DNA from: Bondarzewia mesenterica
Taxonomy: Eukaryota; Basidiomycota; Agaricomycetes; Russulales; Bondarzewiaceae
Assembly: GCA_004802705.1 (NCBI GenBank)
Contig: SGPL01000445.1
Location: forward strand, 1-27,489
Reading direction: 5' to 3'
Length of the DNA stretch: 27,489 nt
Position numbers and translations under genes: made by a program
The notes under the pieces: model-generated
Databases searched by the model: none
The model's input: only the letters and a program-made list of their open reading frames with translations
Told to the model about the DNA's origin: nothing
Part shown: piece by piece, positions 1-9,971 of the stretch
Position numbering within the stretch: the first letter of the stretch is position 1
Layout of the letters: each line of letters starts with the position of its first letter

Positions 1-365
1 GGGCTCATGCCGGTCTGTTGGTCATTGGCCGTTCTATCAAGCATCAGGCGCAGGCGGGAATTCGCTGCTGTCATTGGCAGACCTTCCTCGCTCAGCTTGA
101 AAAAGTACATCGAAACAATCGATTCCCGAGACATACTGATAATACATTCTTGCAACAGATCGATATTATACACCTGGCGACGCCCGAAACACTAGCTTCA
201 ACATTATCGCCACCGGAAAGTACGCGCACTGGGACGCCAAATGTGTGAAATCATTGTCGGGCCATAGACGTGACGAAGGATCATGAACAGCGGTGAGCGT
301 TCTCGTCTCTTGGACGATTGCAGAAAGATACGAAAGAGACTCACGGGCGTCGGGTATTCGCCGCT

Positions 366-604
366 TCATTTGAACAGGCCAACGATCCAGTGAACATAGG
401 CGGACTTATTCCCTTCATCGAAGGTAGGCTTGTGCATTTTCTCGCAGCGAGGCTTGCAGCGTCGACTCCCGTTGTCTGTCATAAATTAAAGTCAGTACAC
501 TGCAACGCTGCCCGCGAGTAGTGCGACATACGCAGCCAGCAGTGGTTGCCGCCTGACGCGGCCCAATTGTTGCAACCGGCGGTCCTGCATCTCTGTGCTA
601 CCAT
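366..604 (-). CDS. 60-residue Cys/His-rich AN1-like small protein, left copy
   Basis: Exons 604-532 and 475-366 with a 56-nt intron (532 boundary, GTATGT donor, CTGAC branch site, ACAG acceptor). The ATG lies about 115 nt downstream of a TATA box. The protein has five cysteines (6, 11, 22, 31, 35) and histidines at 21, 25, 39 and 53, with no signal peptide or membrane segment. The C-x4-C-x10-C-x2-H start has the same positions as the AN1 finger of the kinase encoded at 1353-2787, with shared A9, A15, V16 or A16, G18, L24 and N26. A zinc-binding role is inferred. It differs from the right copy by two residues (16 and 19). The function is unknown, and a longer protein using further exons cannot be excluded. 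Confidence 0.6.
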
Positions 605-716
605 TGTCGAGTTGATTCTGAGGTGGATGAGAGCGGTGAGAACTGAAGCTGTAGTTGGATGTAGGTGGATGCTATGCGTTCTGGTAGTGAGAGGGTGATG
701 CGCAATCGGTGGCCTC

Positions 717-722
717 TTTATA
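717..722 (-). promoter_or_regulatory. TATA box of the left small gene
   Basis: TATAAA on the minus strand, 113 nt before the ATG at 604. It is followed by a pyrimidine-rich CTCTCACTACC stretch, a plausible fungal transcription start. The same arrangement is kept in the other arm. Confidence 0.55.
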
Positions 723-983
723 CTGCCTCAGGTATAGGCTCCTATTTTGTTGTGCGTATTTTTTTCATTTTTTTTCAATCAANATCACTGCTCTGCTCCC
801 AACACAAACGAGAGGCGAGGAGGAGTGTACTTGGGCGCAATNACTCTGAACGACAACTGGTTCCCGTACTCTGGCCTGGTGCTGTCGCGGCACTGATTTT
901 CTCACCGTCACCCGACGAGTCACTGCACACATTTTGGTGTGCAGTATTGTGATATTCAGCCCGCATGGACGTCCTCANTTCTA

Positions 984-1352
984 TCGATATGCCGCATCAA
1001 GGGAGGACGATTGTGAAGCTGTGGGACACAGAGGCTGTTCTGCTCTTTCAGCGGAGAAAGTACTNNTGGTCACGACAGCTTGTAACTTCAAANAGCCGTC
1101 GTGAGCACTTCCTGGCACTCGNGATGAGACTTCCTCAATTGACAAAATTNAATTTATCATGTGCCGTAAGGGAATCAAACACTATGTTGGACATCCACAA
1201 ACAGAACAAACGAATCTCACTATATTTCCTCGGACACTGGCAGAGATAATCACGAAAGTACACCAAGCGTCAGCTGGAGGAACAGCGCCTTCACTGGAAC
1301 CCTTGGAAGTCNCTGTATATAGGTTTATTCAGATGCATTGAGCGTGTCGGCA
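984..1352. other. Gene-free spacer, left of the kinase gene
   Basis: Between the inner end of the left arm and the kinase stop codon. It has eight N calls and no supportable ORF. It probably includes the 3' untranslated region of the minus-strand kinase gene. Confidence 0.5.
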
Positions 1353-2787
1353 TCAATCCCGTTCCAATAAACGTTGGAGCTCCGGATCCTTCTTGTATTT
1401 GCGAAGGGCATCTTCCTTCCAGACCTGCCACGTTGTCGTCCCAGATGCCCTTCGCATCGCAGTGAGAAATCCAGTGAACATTTGCGGTAGATCCTCCTCC
1501 CCTCCTCCACCCCCAATACACGAATCCANACGATGTTCGCGTCGGCCGTCTCGCACGAACANGGCCAAATCGTGATGCCCCTTCTCCTCTAAGATCGAAG
1601 CGAACAGCTTCTCGTCATCGCTGAGCTCGTTGTTCCCGTCGTAATAAGCGCCAACGTCAAGCAGAAAGAGAGGAGCCGAAAAAGCCTCCGCTTGCGTCGT
1701 GGTTTGCGCGAATTCCCAATCAATGATCGCCACGATGTTGTGCGAGTCNTCGANAAGGATATGATCACCCTTGTCATCTGTGTGCTTCAAATAGAACTTN
1801 GATGCCGCACTCTGCTCGAGCCGCGCGAACGATGGTATGTTCTCGAGGAGATAACGATGCACGAGATACCCGTCAACAGGGTTGTCCGCAAAGATCTCTC
1901 CGCGGACGATAAAGTCGAGCTTCTGNTCNACTGCCGCTCTCCGGTACTCCAGTGCCGAACTNAAAGGCCCGATTGAATGNACGTAGCCAGTCGCGTCGAC
2001 ATCGAAGGTATTTTGCCCCGCCAGCGGTCCGACAGTTAAGTTGTCGGGGCGCTTGAGAGACCCAATCGATGGCAAAGGATGCTCCTTCAAGGTGACGAAG
2101 ATGTCGGCGAGCTGGTGAAGGATCTTCGTCTTTGATTGCACATCCAGACGGTACCACTCCAAAGACTTCGCTGTCAACCTCTCCATCATGATGTAGCCCA
2201 CTCCAACGGNGTTGGATGGAGAGGATGTCGCAAAATCGAATATTTTGGGCACAGGAACCGAGATGGTGGCCAAAAAGCGGTATGNNGCGACCTCAGCGAG
2301 CAGCAGACGATCCTGGGCCTCCTTGGGAGGGGTGGATGTATTTTGGCGGCGAATGCGGCAGAGCCAGCTGACGTTGTCAGTGAAAGTGATGGGGATGTGG
2401 TAATTCATCCCACCCATGAGCTCGATGCCAGTATCAGCCGCGTCGGCGGCCGACAAGGGGACAGAGCATGGGATCCCGCCACGCAGGGCGCTGGCCTTAG
2501 CTTTCAAGGCTTCTGTATTGACGCGTGCGAAGAGCTCTGACAACTCCTGCCGCATGGAACGGGAGCTGGCTTCTGCATAGCCGTCCTCGTCCGTCTGTTG
2601 ATAAGATAATATAAATGATGAACGCCAGATAGAGAGGATCGGGAAGACGTACCGACCAGTGAGGGCAAGTATGGAAATCCTTCTTGAGGTGCTGAATGCA
2701 CAGATGGCGGTTGCACAATCGGCACGAGCCTTGCCCACGAACGGCGGGCTCTCCGCATTTGGCGACATCGCAGGTGAATAGTGGCAT
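1353..2787 (-). CDS. AN1 zinc finger fused to APH-like phosphotransferase
   Basis: Exons 2787-2653 and 2594-1353 encode 458 residues, joined in phase 0 across a 58-nt GTACGT...CAACAG intron. Residues 6-43 form an AN1-type finger: C6-x4-C11-x10-C22-x2-C25-x4-C30-x2-H33-x5-H39-x-C41. The rest is a kinase-fold phosphotransferase of the aminoglycoside/choline kinase clan. The Brenner loop reads HTDDKGDH with H316 and the likely catalytic D318, and the metal-binding D337 lies in IIDWEFA. The asparagine expected at 323 is histidine, which I recall as usual in this fungal group. The substrate is unknown; the family phosphorylates small molecules, and resistance to an antibiotic is not implied. A G-rich codon run gives GGGGG near the C terminus. 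Several N calls fall in the gene but no stop or frameshift does. A CCAAT on the minus strand (2935-2939) lies about 150 nt upstream. The gene sits between two inverted-repeat arms. Confidence 0.85.
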
Positions 2788-3256
2788 AGATGATGTTGAG
2801 GGTCGCAAAAGAAATTGAAGCTACCGCACAAGCAGAATGGGAGGTATGAGACAACAAGAAGCGCCTACTGCAACTCAGTGGTGGGTATGACTCGTTCAGC
2901 AAAAGACGGTGGACACCCACTTGCGGGCATAAATATTGGATTCAGTCCACAGCTGAGCGCTGGACGTGAGATAATAGATATAAAATAAAATAAATATGGG
3001 GTCGACCTTCAAGTTCTTTTTCAGTTATTTCATGACGCGGGCTCATTAGCGCTTATTGGCGACTCTTCTATGATCCACACCTGCCGCGACTAGGCACGCT
3101 ACGCTTCCATCTTGCTGCTTTCTCAGGCGTTTAGTGTCTTCCTCACTGGCAGCTCCTGGCGCGTCGAATGCAGCTGATACGGTGGCTCACGTCATGCCAA
3201 GCGTTTTTATGAGGGTATCTGTGTCCTCGAGGCGGTAAGCAAGACGACGGAAGTAA
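2788..3256. other. Gene-free spacer upstream of the kinase gene
   Basis: Promoter region of the minus-strand kinase gene. It contains a CCAAT motif on the minus strand at 2935-2939 and an AT-rich tract at 2972-2997. No ORF here has coding character. Confidence 0.45.
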
Positions 3257-3511
3257 GGACGTCCACGCGGGTTGAATATCAAAATACTTTATACAACATA
3301 TCAAAATGTGCAGTGACTCGTCGGGTGACGGTGAGAAAATCAATGCCGCGACGGCACCAGGCCAGAGTACGGGAACCGGTTGTTGTTCAAAGGGATTGCG
3401 CCCAAGTACACTCCTCCTCGCCTCTCGTTTGTGTTGGGAGCAGAGCAGTGATTTTGATTGAAAAAAATGAAAAAATACGCACAACAAAATAGGAGCCTAT
3501 ACCTGAGGCAG

Positions 3512-3517
3512 TATAAA
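3512..3517 (+). promoter_or_regulatory. TATA box of the right small gene
   Basis: TATAAA 112 nt before the ATG at 3629, with CTCTCACTACC about 25 nt downstream as a likely transcription start. The surrounding 100 nt are almost identical to the left arm. Confidence 0.6.
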
Positions 3518-3628
3518 GAGGCCACCGATTGCGCATCACCCTCTCACTACCAGAACGCATAGCATCCACCTACATCCAACTACAGCTTCAGCTCTCATCA
3601 CTTCATCCACCTCAGAATCAACTCGACA

Positions 3629-3867
3629 ATGGTAGCACAGAGATGCAGGACCGCCGGTTGCAACAATTGGGCCGTGTCAGGCAGCAATCACTGCTGGCTG
3701 CGTACGTCGCACTACTCGCGGGCAGCGTTGCAGTGTACTGACTTTAATTTATGACAGACAACGGGAGTCGACGCTGCAAGCCTCGCTGCGAGAAAATGCA
3801 CAAGCCTACCTTCGATGAAGGGAATAAGTCCGCCTATGTTCACTGGATCGTTGGCCTGTTCAAATGA
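3629..3867 (+). CDS. 60-residue Cys/His-rich AN1-like small protein, right copy
   Basis: Exons 3629-3701 and 3758-3867 with a 56-nt intron (GTACGT donor, CTGAC branch site, ACAG acceptor). The product carries cysteines at 6, 11, 22, 31 and 35. Exon 2 (110 nt) is identical to the left copy, and exon 1 has three substitutions, of which two change residues (V16 here, A there; S19 here, G there). Homology between the arms falls sharply just after the TGA, so the preserved unit is promoter plus coding region. The first 26 residues align without gaps to the kinase's AN1 finger, with nine identities. A zinc-binding or finger-mimic role is inferred only. It is transcribed away from the kinase gene. 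Confidence 0.6.
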
Positions 3868-4198
3868 AGCGGCGAGTTCCCGACGCCCATGAGTGTCTTT
3901 CTGCAATCGTCTGAGAGCCGGAAACGCTCATCTCTGTTCATGATCCTTCGCTGCGTCGATCGCTCGGCAGTGATCTCACCAATTCGGCATCGCAGTTCGC
4001 GTGCTTTCCGGTGGGGACAATGATGTTGTTGAAGTTGGTGACTCGAACGTCGCCACGTGTGTAATATCAGTCTGTTGCAAGATGTATTATCAGTGTGTCT
4101 CGGGAATGAACTATTTTGATGTGCTCTTCGAAGATGAGCTGAAATAGTTCACTGATGGGAGCTGGAATTCGCGCCTGCGCGTGATGCTCGATAGAACA

Positions 4199-6194
4199 GC
4201 ATGATCGAGAAGTCCATTTTGAGAAGTCTGCGCGCCTTGCTGAGCGCTGAACGCTGAACAGCCGTAATGCCGACCGATCTACTAGCTATGACACGCCGTT
4301 AGCCAAAGTTCGCTCACAGACCTCACCTGAGTCCAGTCAACCTTCAAGGCAGAGCCAGACCATCATGTACGCTTCGAGCGGAGCCACAGTGCACAGTGGG
4401 GCATTCTGGTTTAAGACAGAAAAAACCCGTACTACGAAGGTCCAGATTTCGAGTCTATTGTGATGGGCATGAACTATTCTCCCCAGCTAGGGGAGAGCCC
4501 AGATAACGAGATAGGACTCTCCCATGGGAGTTGTGTCTCTGCACCCCTTCAACGTTTCCTCTACCGTGGCCCATACGGAGGACAGCTGCCGAAGTGGCGG
4601 TCCTGAATGGGAGCCTGAGGTGAGAATCCGAGTCCGGATGCTCGACCCTGAACCCGTCAGTGTCATGTCTACACAGTCATAAACTCCTGGACTTACTGAA
4701 TATACGGTCTTGGGCTACATCGAACACACGTGCTCCTCATGTGTTGTCGAAACAAGAAAAAGAGAAGAAATATGTTCCTGGCGCCCTGGCGCTCGCTAGC
4801 GCACTCACCTGGCGAAGTATATGAGTCGATTTCATTGCGGATGATCAACTGGATGAGGTTTTCGAGAACCATGAGGGATAAATGAGGCCTGTCAAGAGTG
4901 GTGGCTCATTGAAAACGACGTGTCAGATGCTAGGTGCAACTCAAACTTTGAATACGAAAGGAACCAACAACTGGGATAATCAAGAATATGTAAGATTGCG
5001 AGAGCGTTTGATCGCTGTAGGAAGTCGATCAGCATCGAGAGATTGATAGTATGACAGGCGCACAAAATCTGTCCAACTACATTCTTGTATTTTGCTCCGC
5101 GGAACGATCAGCGGGGCATCAACAACTTGATGAAGGGTTTTCCCCCTTCATGGGCGCCGTATTATCTGGCATATGAATCCAGTTCGTGCTAGACCAGATT
5201 CACAGCGGCTGGGACCGATATTATATTATACATACATACAATTTGTCCACTTGTGAGACACACAGCTCCGGACGCCTTGCGGCTATCTTCCATCGATGAA
5301 ATGGAAGACATGCGTGTTGATACCTATTGTCCCCTCTTGAAAATGACTCATGAGAATCGATGGCAGGGGCAATATTCATGGAAGATACAAAACGCGTAAA
5401 CCCACCGTCAGAGTATCTCTTCACCGATACCCTCTTCAAGTTGAGATTGCATTCTCACCTTGCACAATGACCGGAGGCTGGAGTCAAAGGGGGGGGGGGA
5501 GCCTGAGTCCCTCGACAGAATGTGAAGTTGTAACATAGAGGACTAACTTACGACAATTGCACTCTGACGAAGCCAACGGGCCCCATATGCACATCAAAAA
5601 AAATGTAGCCCGAGGCATCCAATGATGAGATTCGAGTTCAACGATCAGGAGAGCGGATCAGCTCGTGTGTGAAAATCATCTACGTGACCATGCCATTATC
5701 AAGAACGTGACCGTGGTCTTTTTCCTCGTTCAGTCCTTCGAGAGCAAGGAACATTGAACCCTCAGGCCTCAGGCCTCAGGTGTTATATGTGTAGGGTGAT
5801 GCGCCAGGATGTGCCTGCCATGCCGCCGCAGCGATGTCGATGACCGGTGAGAAAGGGTGAGAACAGCTGACAAATATCATGAGTCCTTGCTCGTCCTGTT
5901 AGCGAAGCCGTCCTGTTCTCCTTCGACTCTTTCCAAGCTATTTGAAGCATTGGTACAATGGAATGCATGCGTCCTTTTGCTTTGACCAGTCGACGGTGCC
6001 ACATTTTCATACTAGCCACGGCTCTGTCTGTGCCTTTGTCTTCCTTTCGAGCTAGAGCCACAACTGGCCACAAATGATATTTCTCGCTTAAAGCCGCCTC
6101 TGAAGGAAAGCAAAACTGTCTGCACGTCGACTCACCGTTACTTTTCTTCCCTAGTATTTCCAGCGCTGGCGCTTGTCTCTGCCAACCAAGCACG
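4199..6194. other. Long stretch without a supportable gene
   Basis: Short ORFs on both strands lack start context, splice structure or recognisable motifs. Visible items are a perfect 7-bp-arm hairpin at 4478-4496, a run of 11 G at 5489-5499, and three tandem CTCAGGC units at about 5760-5780. A 140-codon open frame on the minus strand (5783-6205) overlaps the better-supported gene starting at 6195 and is not called. I see no transposon remnant I can name. Confidence 0.5.
4478..4496. repeat. Short perfect hairpin
   Basis: Arms TCTCCCC and GGGGAGA around a 5-nt spacer. No poly-T follows, so it is not a Pol III stop. Significance is unknown. Confidence 0.35.
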
Positions 6195-6857
6195 ATGTCC
6201 CACACTTCTATGATACCTGGCGATTGCGCTGCCCTCTCGGCGATCCCCGACCATCTGCTCCCTTCGCGTTTTCGACGTAAACGCGATAGTAGAAGCTCAA
6301 CTCCGTGCGTGAGCTTCTTTTGTTTTCCACCAGTACGTCTGTGGTGTGCTCATTGTTATTATTTATAGACGAGCATCGTCGCGTCTTAGGAACGTCGTCA
6401 GTGTCGAGACGCTGTTGGGAGACATCAGCGGCTCGATAGACGCCACGCTTGAGCCTGCGAGCGAAGCCACCTCCAGTGATTCACAAGTTGAATGCAACGA
6501 TGATTATCACAGTAGCCTGAGCCATCTAGGTGCGCTTCACATACAGCATGAAAATCTCCTGTCGCTGATATGCCGATTGCACGCGTTCGCCCCAACGCAG
6601 GACTTCGCTTGGACGCGCTTGAGAGAAAGCATCGGCGCGACATGAAAGAGGTTCATGCCGACGCGGACAAACAAGCCGAAGCGGTCAACAACCTGTTGCA
6701 TTGGCTCATATTGACAGTCTTTCTCTTTGCCGCTTCTCTCAGTGTCAGTCTCATACGGTCGAAATTCGGTGTTGTATTGGAAAGCGATCCGAATTATGTG
6801 ATCGTGCGGTTATTCTTGGTGGTCGCTGGTACGAAACTGCTCATATCATTTCTGTAG
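6195..6857 (+). CDS. 175-residue coiled-coil protein with C-terminal membrane anchor
   Basis: Model: exons 6195-6304, 6369-6529 and 6601-6857. Introns of 64 and 71 nt (GTGCGT...ATAG and GTGCGC...GCAG) join frames that otherwise end separately, and the phases close exactly. A second in-frame ATG lies at 6210. The N-terminal half is Ser/Arg-rich and probably disordered. Residues about 92-121 are charged and helical (DALERKHRRDMKEVH) and likely form a coiled coil. Residues about 122-142 are a strong membrane helix (LILTVFLFAASLSV), and a second hydrophobic stretch ends the protein at residue 175. It may be a tail-anchored or two-pass endomembrane protein. I do not recognise the family. It converges with the agmatinase gene, 520 bp away. 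Confidence 0.55.
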
Positions 6858-7377
6858 TTCTAATTGTCGTAGTCGTAGAATAGGGAAGAGAGTTTTTGAC
6901 TGTCCTGATCGAACTCCTGCATTAGGAAAACGGCACCTCAGCTTGCCAGACCTTACCAAACTTCGGATTACTTGCAGCAGTCATCCAATCTTGAACGGTC
7001 AGGCCGCGCGATGAACCTGATCTTTACACCTACGCCGAAATATTGATATGGATGTAACTTAGCAAGATACGCAATTCCTACAACCTAATAGACTTAGAAG
7101 CATGAAGAAAATCGCATTACGACCGTTTTTGTTCTCGAGGTTCAAGCTTCAGCTCCTCGTTTCGTAAGATGAAGAGATATCGGTTGTAATGCACATCTCA
7201 ACCTAGGTCAAAGACAGGTTTGCATGATATTCGGGTCATTTGTGGAACAGAAGGTGTAGTGAAGACCGCATACGTTCAAAAACGAACAGAAAGGTAACAA
7301 AGGTTTAGAGAACGAGTTATATATCGGGTTGCTGATTATTCAGACGAGCACGAATCTAACTCCCCTACCTTTTATTT
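6858..7377. other. Convergent intergenic region
   Basis: Lies between the 3' ends of the membrane-anchor gene (+) and the agmatinase gene (-). It carries one copy of a dispersed 59-nt repeat at 6927-6985. The rest is AT-rich with no coding signal, as expected for two facing terminator regions. Confidence 0.5.
6927..6985 (+). repeat. Dispersed 59-nt repeat, copy A
   Basis: About 86% identical by eye, with one indel, to 21185-21242. The core is GACCTTACCAAACTT followed by CTTGCAGCAGTCATC. On the minus strand both copies start an ORF with MTAAS, so it may be a degenerate gene start or part of a repeat family. Copy B ends exactly where the YAAGT array of the Plavaka element begins. Confidence 0.65.
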
Positions 7378-8966
7378 CTAGACTTTCCCCAACGGCGTTT
7401 TGGCCATAACGCTGAGAACCTCAAATAAAACCTATTGTGAGGACAGATAAATTTTCAGAAAGAATCCAATTGACCGTCTTCAAAAGTAATTCTACTTACG
7501 TCTGCTGCAGCCATTGTGGTCAGTTCTGCATTGGTGTCATACGCTGGCGCGACTTCAACGATGTCGGCCGAGACAATTTTCAAACCGTCAAGACCCCGCA
7601 AAATCGTTCGCAGTTCGCGCGTGGACCATCCACCCGTCTCAGGGGTGCCGGTAGCCGGGGCAAACGCAGGATCGATGGAGTCGATCTATGCCGGGGCGAG
7701 GAGATTATTGATTTAATCACGTGGAACACAGCAGAGGATAACTCACATCGATGGATAAGTACACCGGATTATCGCCTACCGTTTCCCTAATTTTTTTGAT
7801 AATGCCATCTGTTCCTAGAATACAATGGCAGCGCGTCAATACGCATACAGCAGGAGGAAACGCAGGTTGAAATAGTACCAATCGTATCAATTTCCCGAGC
7901 CTCGATCCTCTGGAAGCCCGATTCGTCGTCATTCACGTAGTCCGCAGGACCGGAGAGGGTTGTGCGAATGGCGCCATGCTATAAGACAAGGAAAAACTAG
8001 GATCATCGAGCTCGAAGAGATCAACTGAAAGAAGAAATTTGCGAGAACGAATAGTAGGGAACTGGGATACTTGCAATAGAGCTTCCGTTCCTGATGAGTC
8101 CCTCCTGGCTCGCCCAATAGAAGTACGTGCCGTGATTGATAGCAGCCTGGGCAGAAGGTGCACCGCCAAAGACAGACGGCTTCCAGGTATCAAGGTGGGA
8201 ATCGAAGTGTATGACAGAAATGGCGCCGTAGGCAGTATAAATTGATCTCAACAAGGGAAGGACAATGGTGTGATCGCCACCGAGAGTAATGATTCGAGGG
8301 TGGTGGTGACCATCGAGTGCAATAGGCTGAAGGGGCTTGCCTGTCAATGAGTCATTGGCTAGCGGCGAGAACGGTGTCCGGTGCAGTAGCTCCTTGTGAC
8401 CGTCCTCAATCTGCTTGATGGCGTATGTGTTGTCGTAAGGTGTAACAGGGATATCACCACAATCAACGATCTTCAAGCCGGAGAGGAAGGGATTCACTTC
8501 AAGGGGGACGTTATACCCGCCATAGAGGGTAAGTCGGCGGGAGCCAGCACGGATTCCTGCAGGACCAAAACGGGCCCCAGGCCTGTACGAAGTTCCGGTA
8601 TCCTGAGGTTGATCAACACGCCGTTCGTAGAAATATCAAATATACATACAAACGGAGCCCCAATAAAAGCGATATCGAAGAGAGCATCCTTTTCCTTTGT
8701 CAAGCATTGCTGCCAAGGGAGCCTTGCAAACGTAGTGATCCCAGAGAAAATGGAGTCCGCAGTGACTAAATAGACGAAAGTGATTAGAGAAACGCCAACC
8801 ACAGACACAAATAACACTCGCCGTCATTGTCTCCAGGATAAACGGCTTGATAGGGGAATCGGACATAGTCCAAAGGCATCTGATTCTCATGATGATGATC
8901 ATGGGTTGTCGACACAAGGGAAAAGTAAAGTGTGAGAATGGATACTGTCAAGAGCTTGCCAGTCAT
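7378..8966 (-). CDS. Agmatinase (ureohydrolase) with N-terminal signal sequence
   Basis: Exons (minus): 8966-8822, 8765-8650, 8602-8075, 7978-7879, 7814-7747, 7685-7500, 7431-7378, giving 398 residues. It hydrolyses agmatine to putrescine and urea at a binuclear manganese centre. All ligands are present: H198 in GGDHT, D221, H223 and D225 in DSHLDTW, and D319 and D321 in SIDIDSIDP. The family blocks PGARFGP, HFDSH and GTPETGGW are also seen. The first 20 residues are hydrophobic ([15 protein letters not shown]), followed by a His-rich stretch, so the enzyme probably enters the secretory pathway or vacuole, as I recall for several fungal homologues. Introns 1 (GCGAGT) and 3 (GCAAGT) start with GC; the reading frame and family sequence require this. 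Intron 3 (96 nt) holds a second possible acceptor. No stop or frameshift. It is divergent from the MATE gene. Confidence 0.93.
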
Positions 8967-9020
8967 TGTAGAGAAGGAAACGGGGGAAAGCGATAGTTCG
9001 ACAAAGACGCAATGGATTTT

Positions 9021-9026
9021 TTTATA
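9021..9026 (-). promoter_or_regulatory. TATA box of the agmatinase gene
   Basis: TATAAA followed by an A run on the minus strand, 55 nt before the ATG at 8966. The short distance implies a 5' leader of about 25-30 nt. Confidence 0.5.
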
Positions 9027-9926
9027 GTAAAGCCGAGATCTAGATTCTGGAAATTCTGGTGCGTGATTGGAATGGGACGGAAGTACGCTGTTCCTCATGG
9101 TCTACATTCTGTGGTTCGGCATGACCAGACCGAAGATATGAGCGGTTCTTTGTCACAGGAGCCCACAGGAGGGTATTCCTTTCCGCCTTGAGGCGATCGA
9201 AAAGCGCCTTATCAAACCGTTTGTATACGATAAGACCTGGTTGAGAATTTCTGCCCGCAATCAAGGCGTTCCGAGACGTCTATTGCTTCGGAGATATCGT
9301 CACGAGCCTCCCTATATCGTCTCATATACAGTTCGTACACACCAAGGTCGTTGGTCAAGAGTCAAGACCCGGAGGTGCTTACATATGTGCGTCCGTGAGG
9401 ATATTGCGGGATATTCCCATTTGCTTGGGAGGTGACTTGGCGTTATATGTTACAAAAAGTTATGAACTCGTGGATGCAGTCAGACATTTGAAGGCCGGAG
9501 GCATCCGGGCATCCATGAACGAGGAAAAACGGGGGAAAAGAATGCGCGAAATTTGGAAACGGCAAAGGATTTCGGAGTGTAGCATGTCACAGCTGTCATA
9601 GAGATAAGAAAACGCCAATGAGATTCGCGTTGGGAGCAGTTGAACCGAACGGAGTGTGGTCAGATGGCTGAGAAGGCAGCACAACGATGACCGCCTCGAG
9701 GCAAAGGTTCGCTAGTACCTTATCAAGCACATCTGTGTCAAAAGTAGCGTTCTGATTCATTACAAACTTACCTGCTTGCCCAAGCACGAGAGTGAGGACT
9801 CAGTCACAGTGTACAAGGAGTGTATCACGGGCTAGTGCTTAAGCGCGGAGGGATGGCCTGAGTATCGGCCGAGCGAACCAAGATTGGGATAGATAGGACC
9901 AGATGGGTTGCGATGAGGAGCCAACA

Positions 9927-9935
9927 TATATATAA
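9927..9935 (+). promoter_or_regulatory. TATA box of the MATE gene
   Basis: TATATATAA starting 45 nt before the ATG at 9972. This implies a very short leader, unless transcription starts elsewhere. Confidence 0.5.
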
Positions 9936-9971
9936 GTCCAAACTTTCAACCGCGCTGATACGGGACCAGAC

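Larger units (their letters stand above)
31..983 (+). repeat. Left arm of a large inverted repeat
   Basis: This arm is the reverse complement of 3257-4198. From about 369 to 960 the match is close, roughly 96-98% by eye, and covers a promoter and a complete small gene. From 365 down to about 31 it falls to roughly 80% with small indels. Homology stops near 31, so both outer and inner arm ends appear to lie inside the window. The two arms enclose about 2.3 kb that holds the AN1-phosphotransferase gene. No terminal duplication or transposase is visible. N calls begin in this arm at 783. Confidence 0.88.
3257..4198 (-). repeat. Right arm of the large inverted repeat
   Basis: This is the partner of 31-983 in opposite orientation. 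The inner limit is near 3257, where both arms share a GGACGTCC-type stretch and then diverge. The outer limit is near 4198, just after a shared GATAGAAC. Unlike the left arm it contains no N calls. Small length differences in A/T runs and substitutions show two separate copies and not a simple assembly reflection. Confidence 0.88.
8967..9971. promoter_or_regulatory. Divergent promoter region, agmatinase / MATE
   Basis: 1,005 bp between two start codons transcribed apart. It holds TATA boxes for both genes near its ends. Short ORFs inside (for example 9596-9787 minus) have no ATG-led model that works. Shared regulatory sites are possible, but none can be named from sequence alone. Confidence 0.5.

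Noticed and set aside
166..369. 67-codon minus-strand ORF starting MKRR within the left arm
   Set aside because: It begins at the stop of the minigene and its frame is broken in the other arm, which has indels there, so it is probably 3' untranslated sequence.
3143..3487. 114-codon minus-strand ORF in the right arm
   Set aside because: It lies in the promoter of the minigene, and the left-arm copy does not preserve its frame.
31..4198. Inverted repeat as a pure assembly artefact
   Set aside because: The arms differ by substitutions and indels, strongly so at the outer ends, so they are distinct sequences, although read-level proof is lacking.
5783..6205. 140-codon minus-strand ORF
   Set aside because: It overlaps the better-supported gene at 6195, shows no motif or intron, and has no homologue I recall.
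9596..9787. Possible small minus-strand gene between agmatinase and MATE (LANLCLEAVIVVLP)
   Set aside because: A GTAAGT...ACAG intron can be drawn, but upstream reading meets a stop before any ATG.
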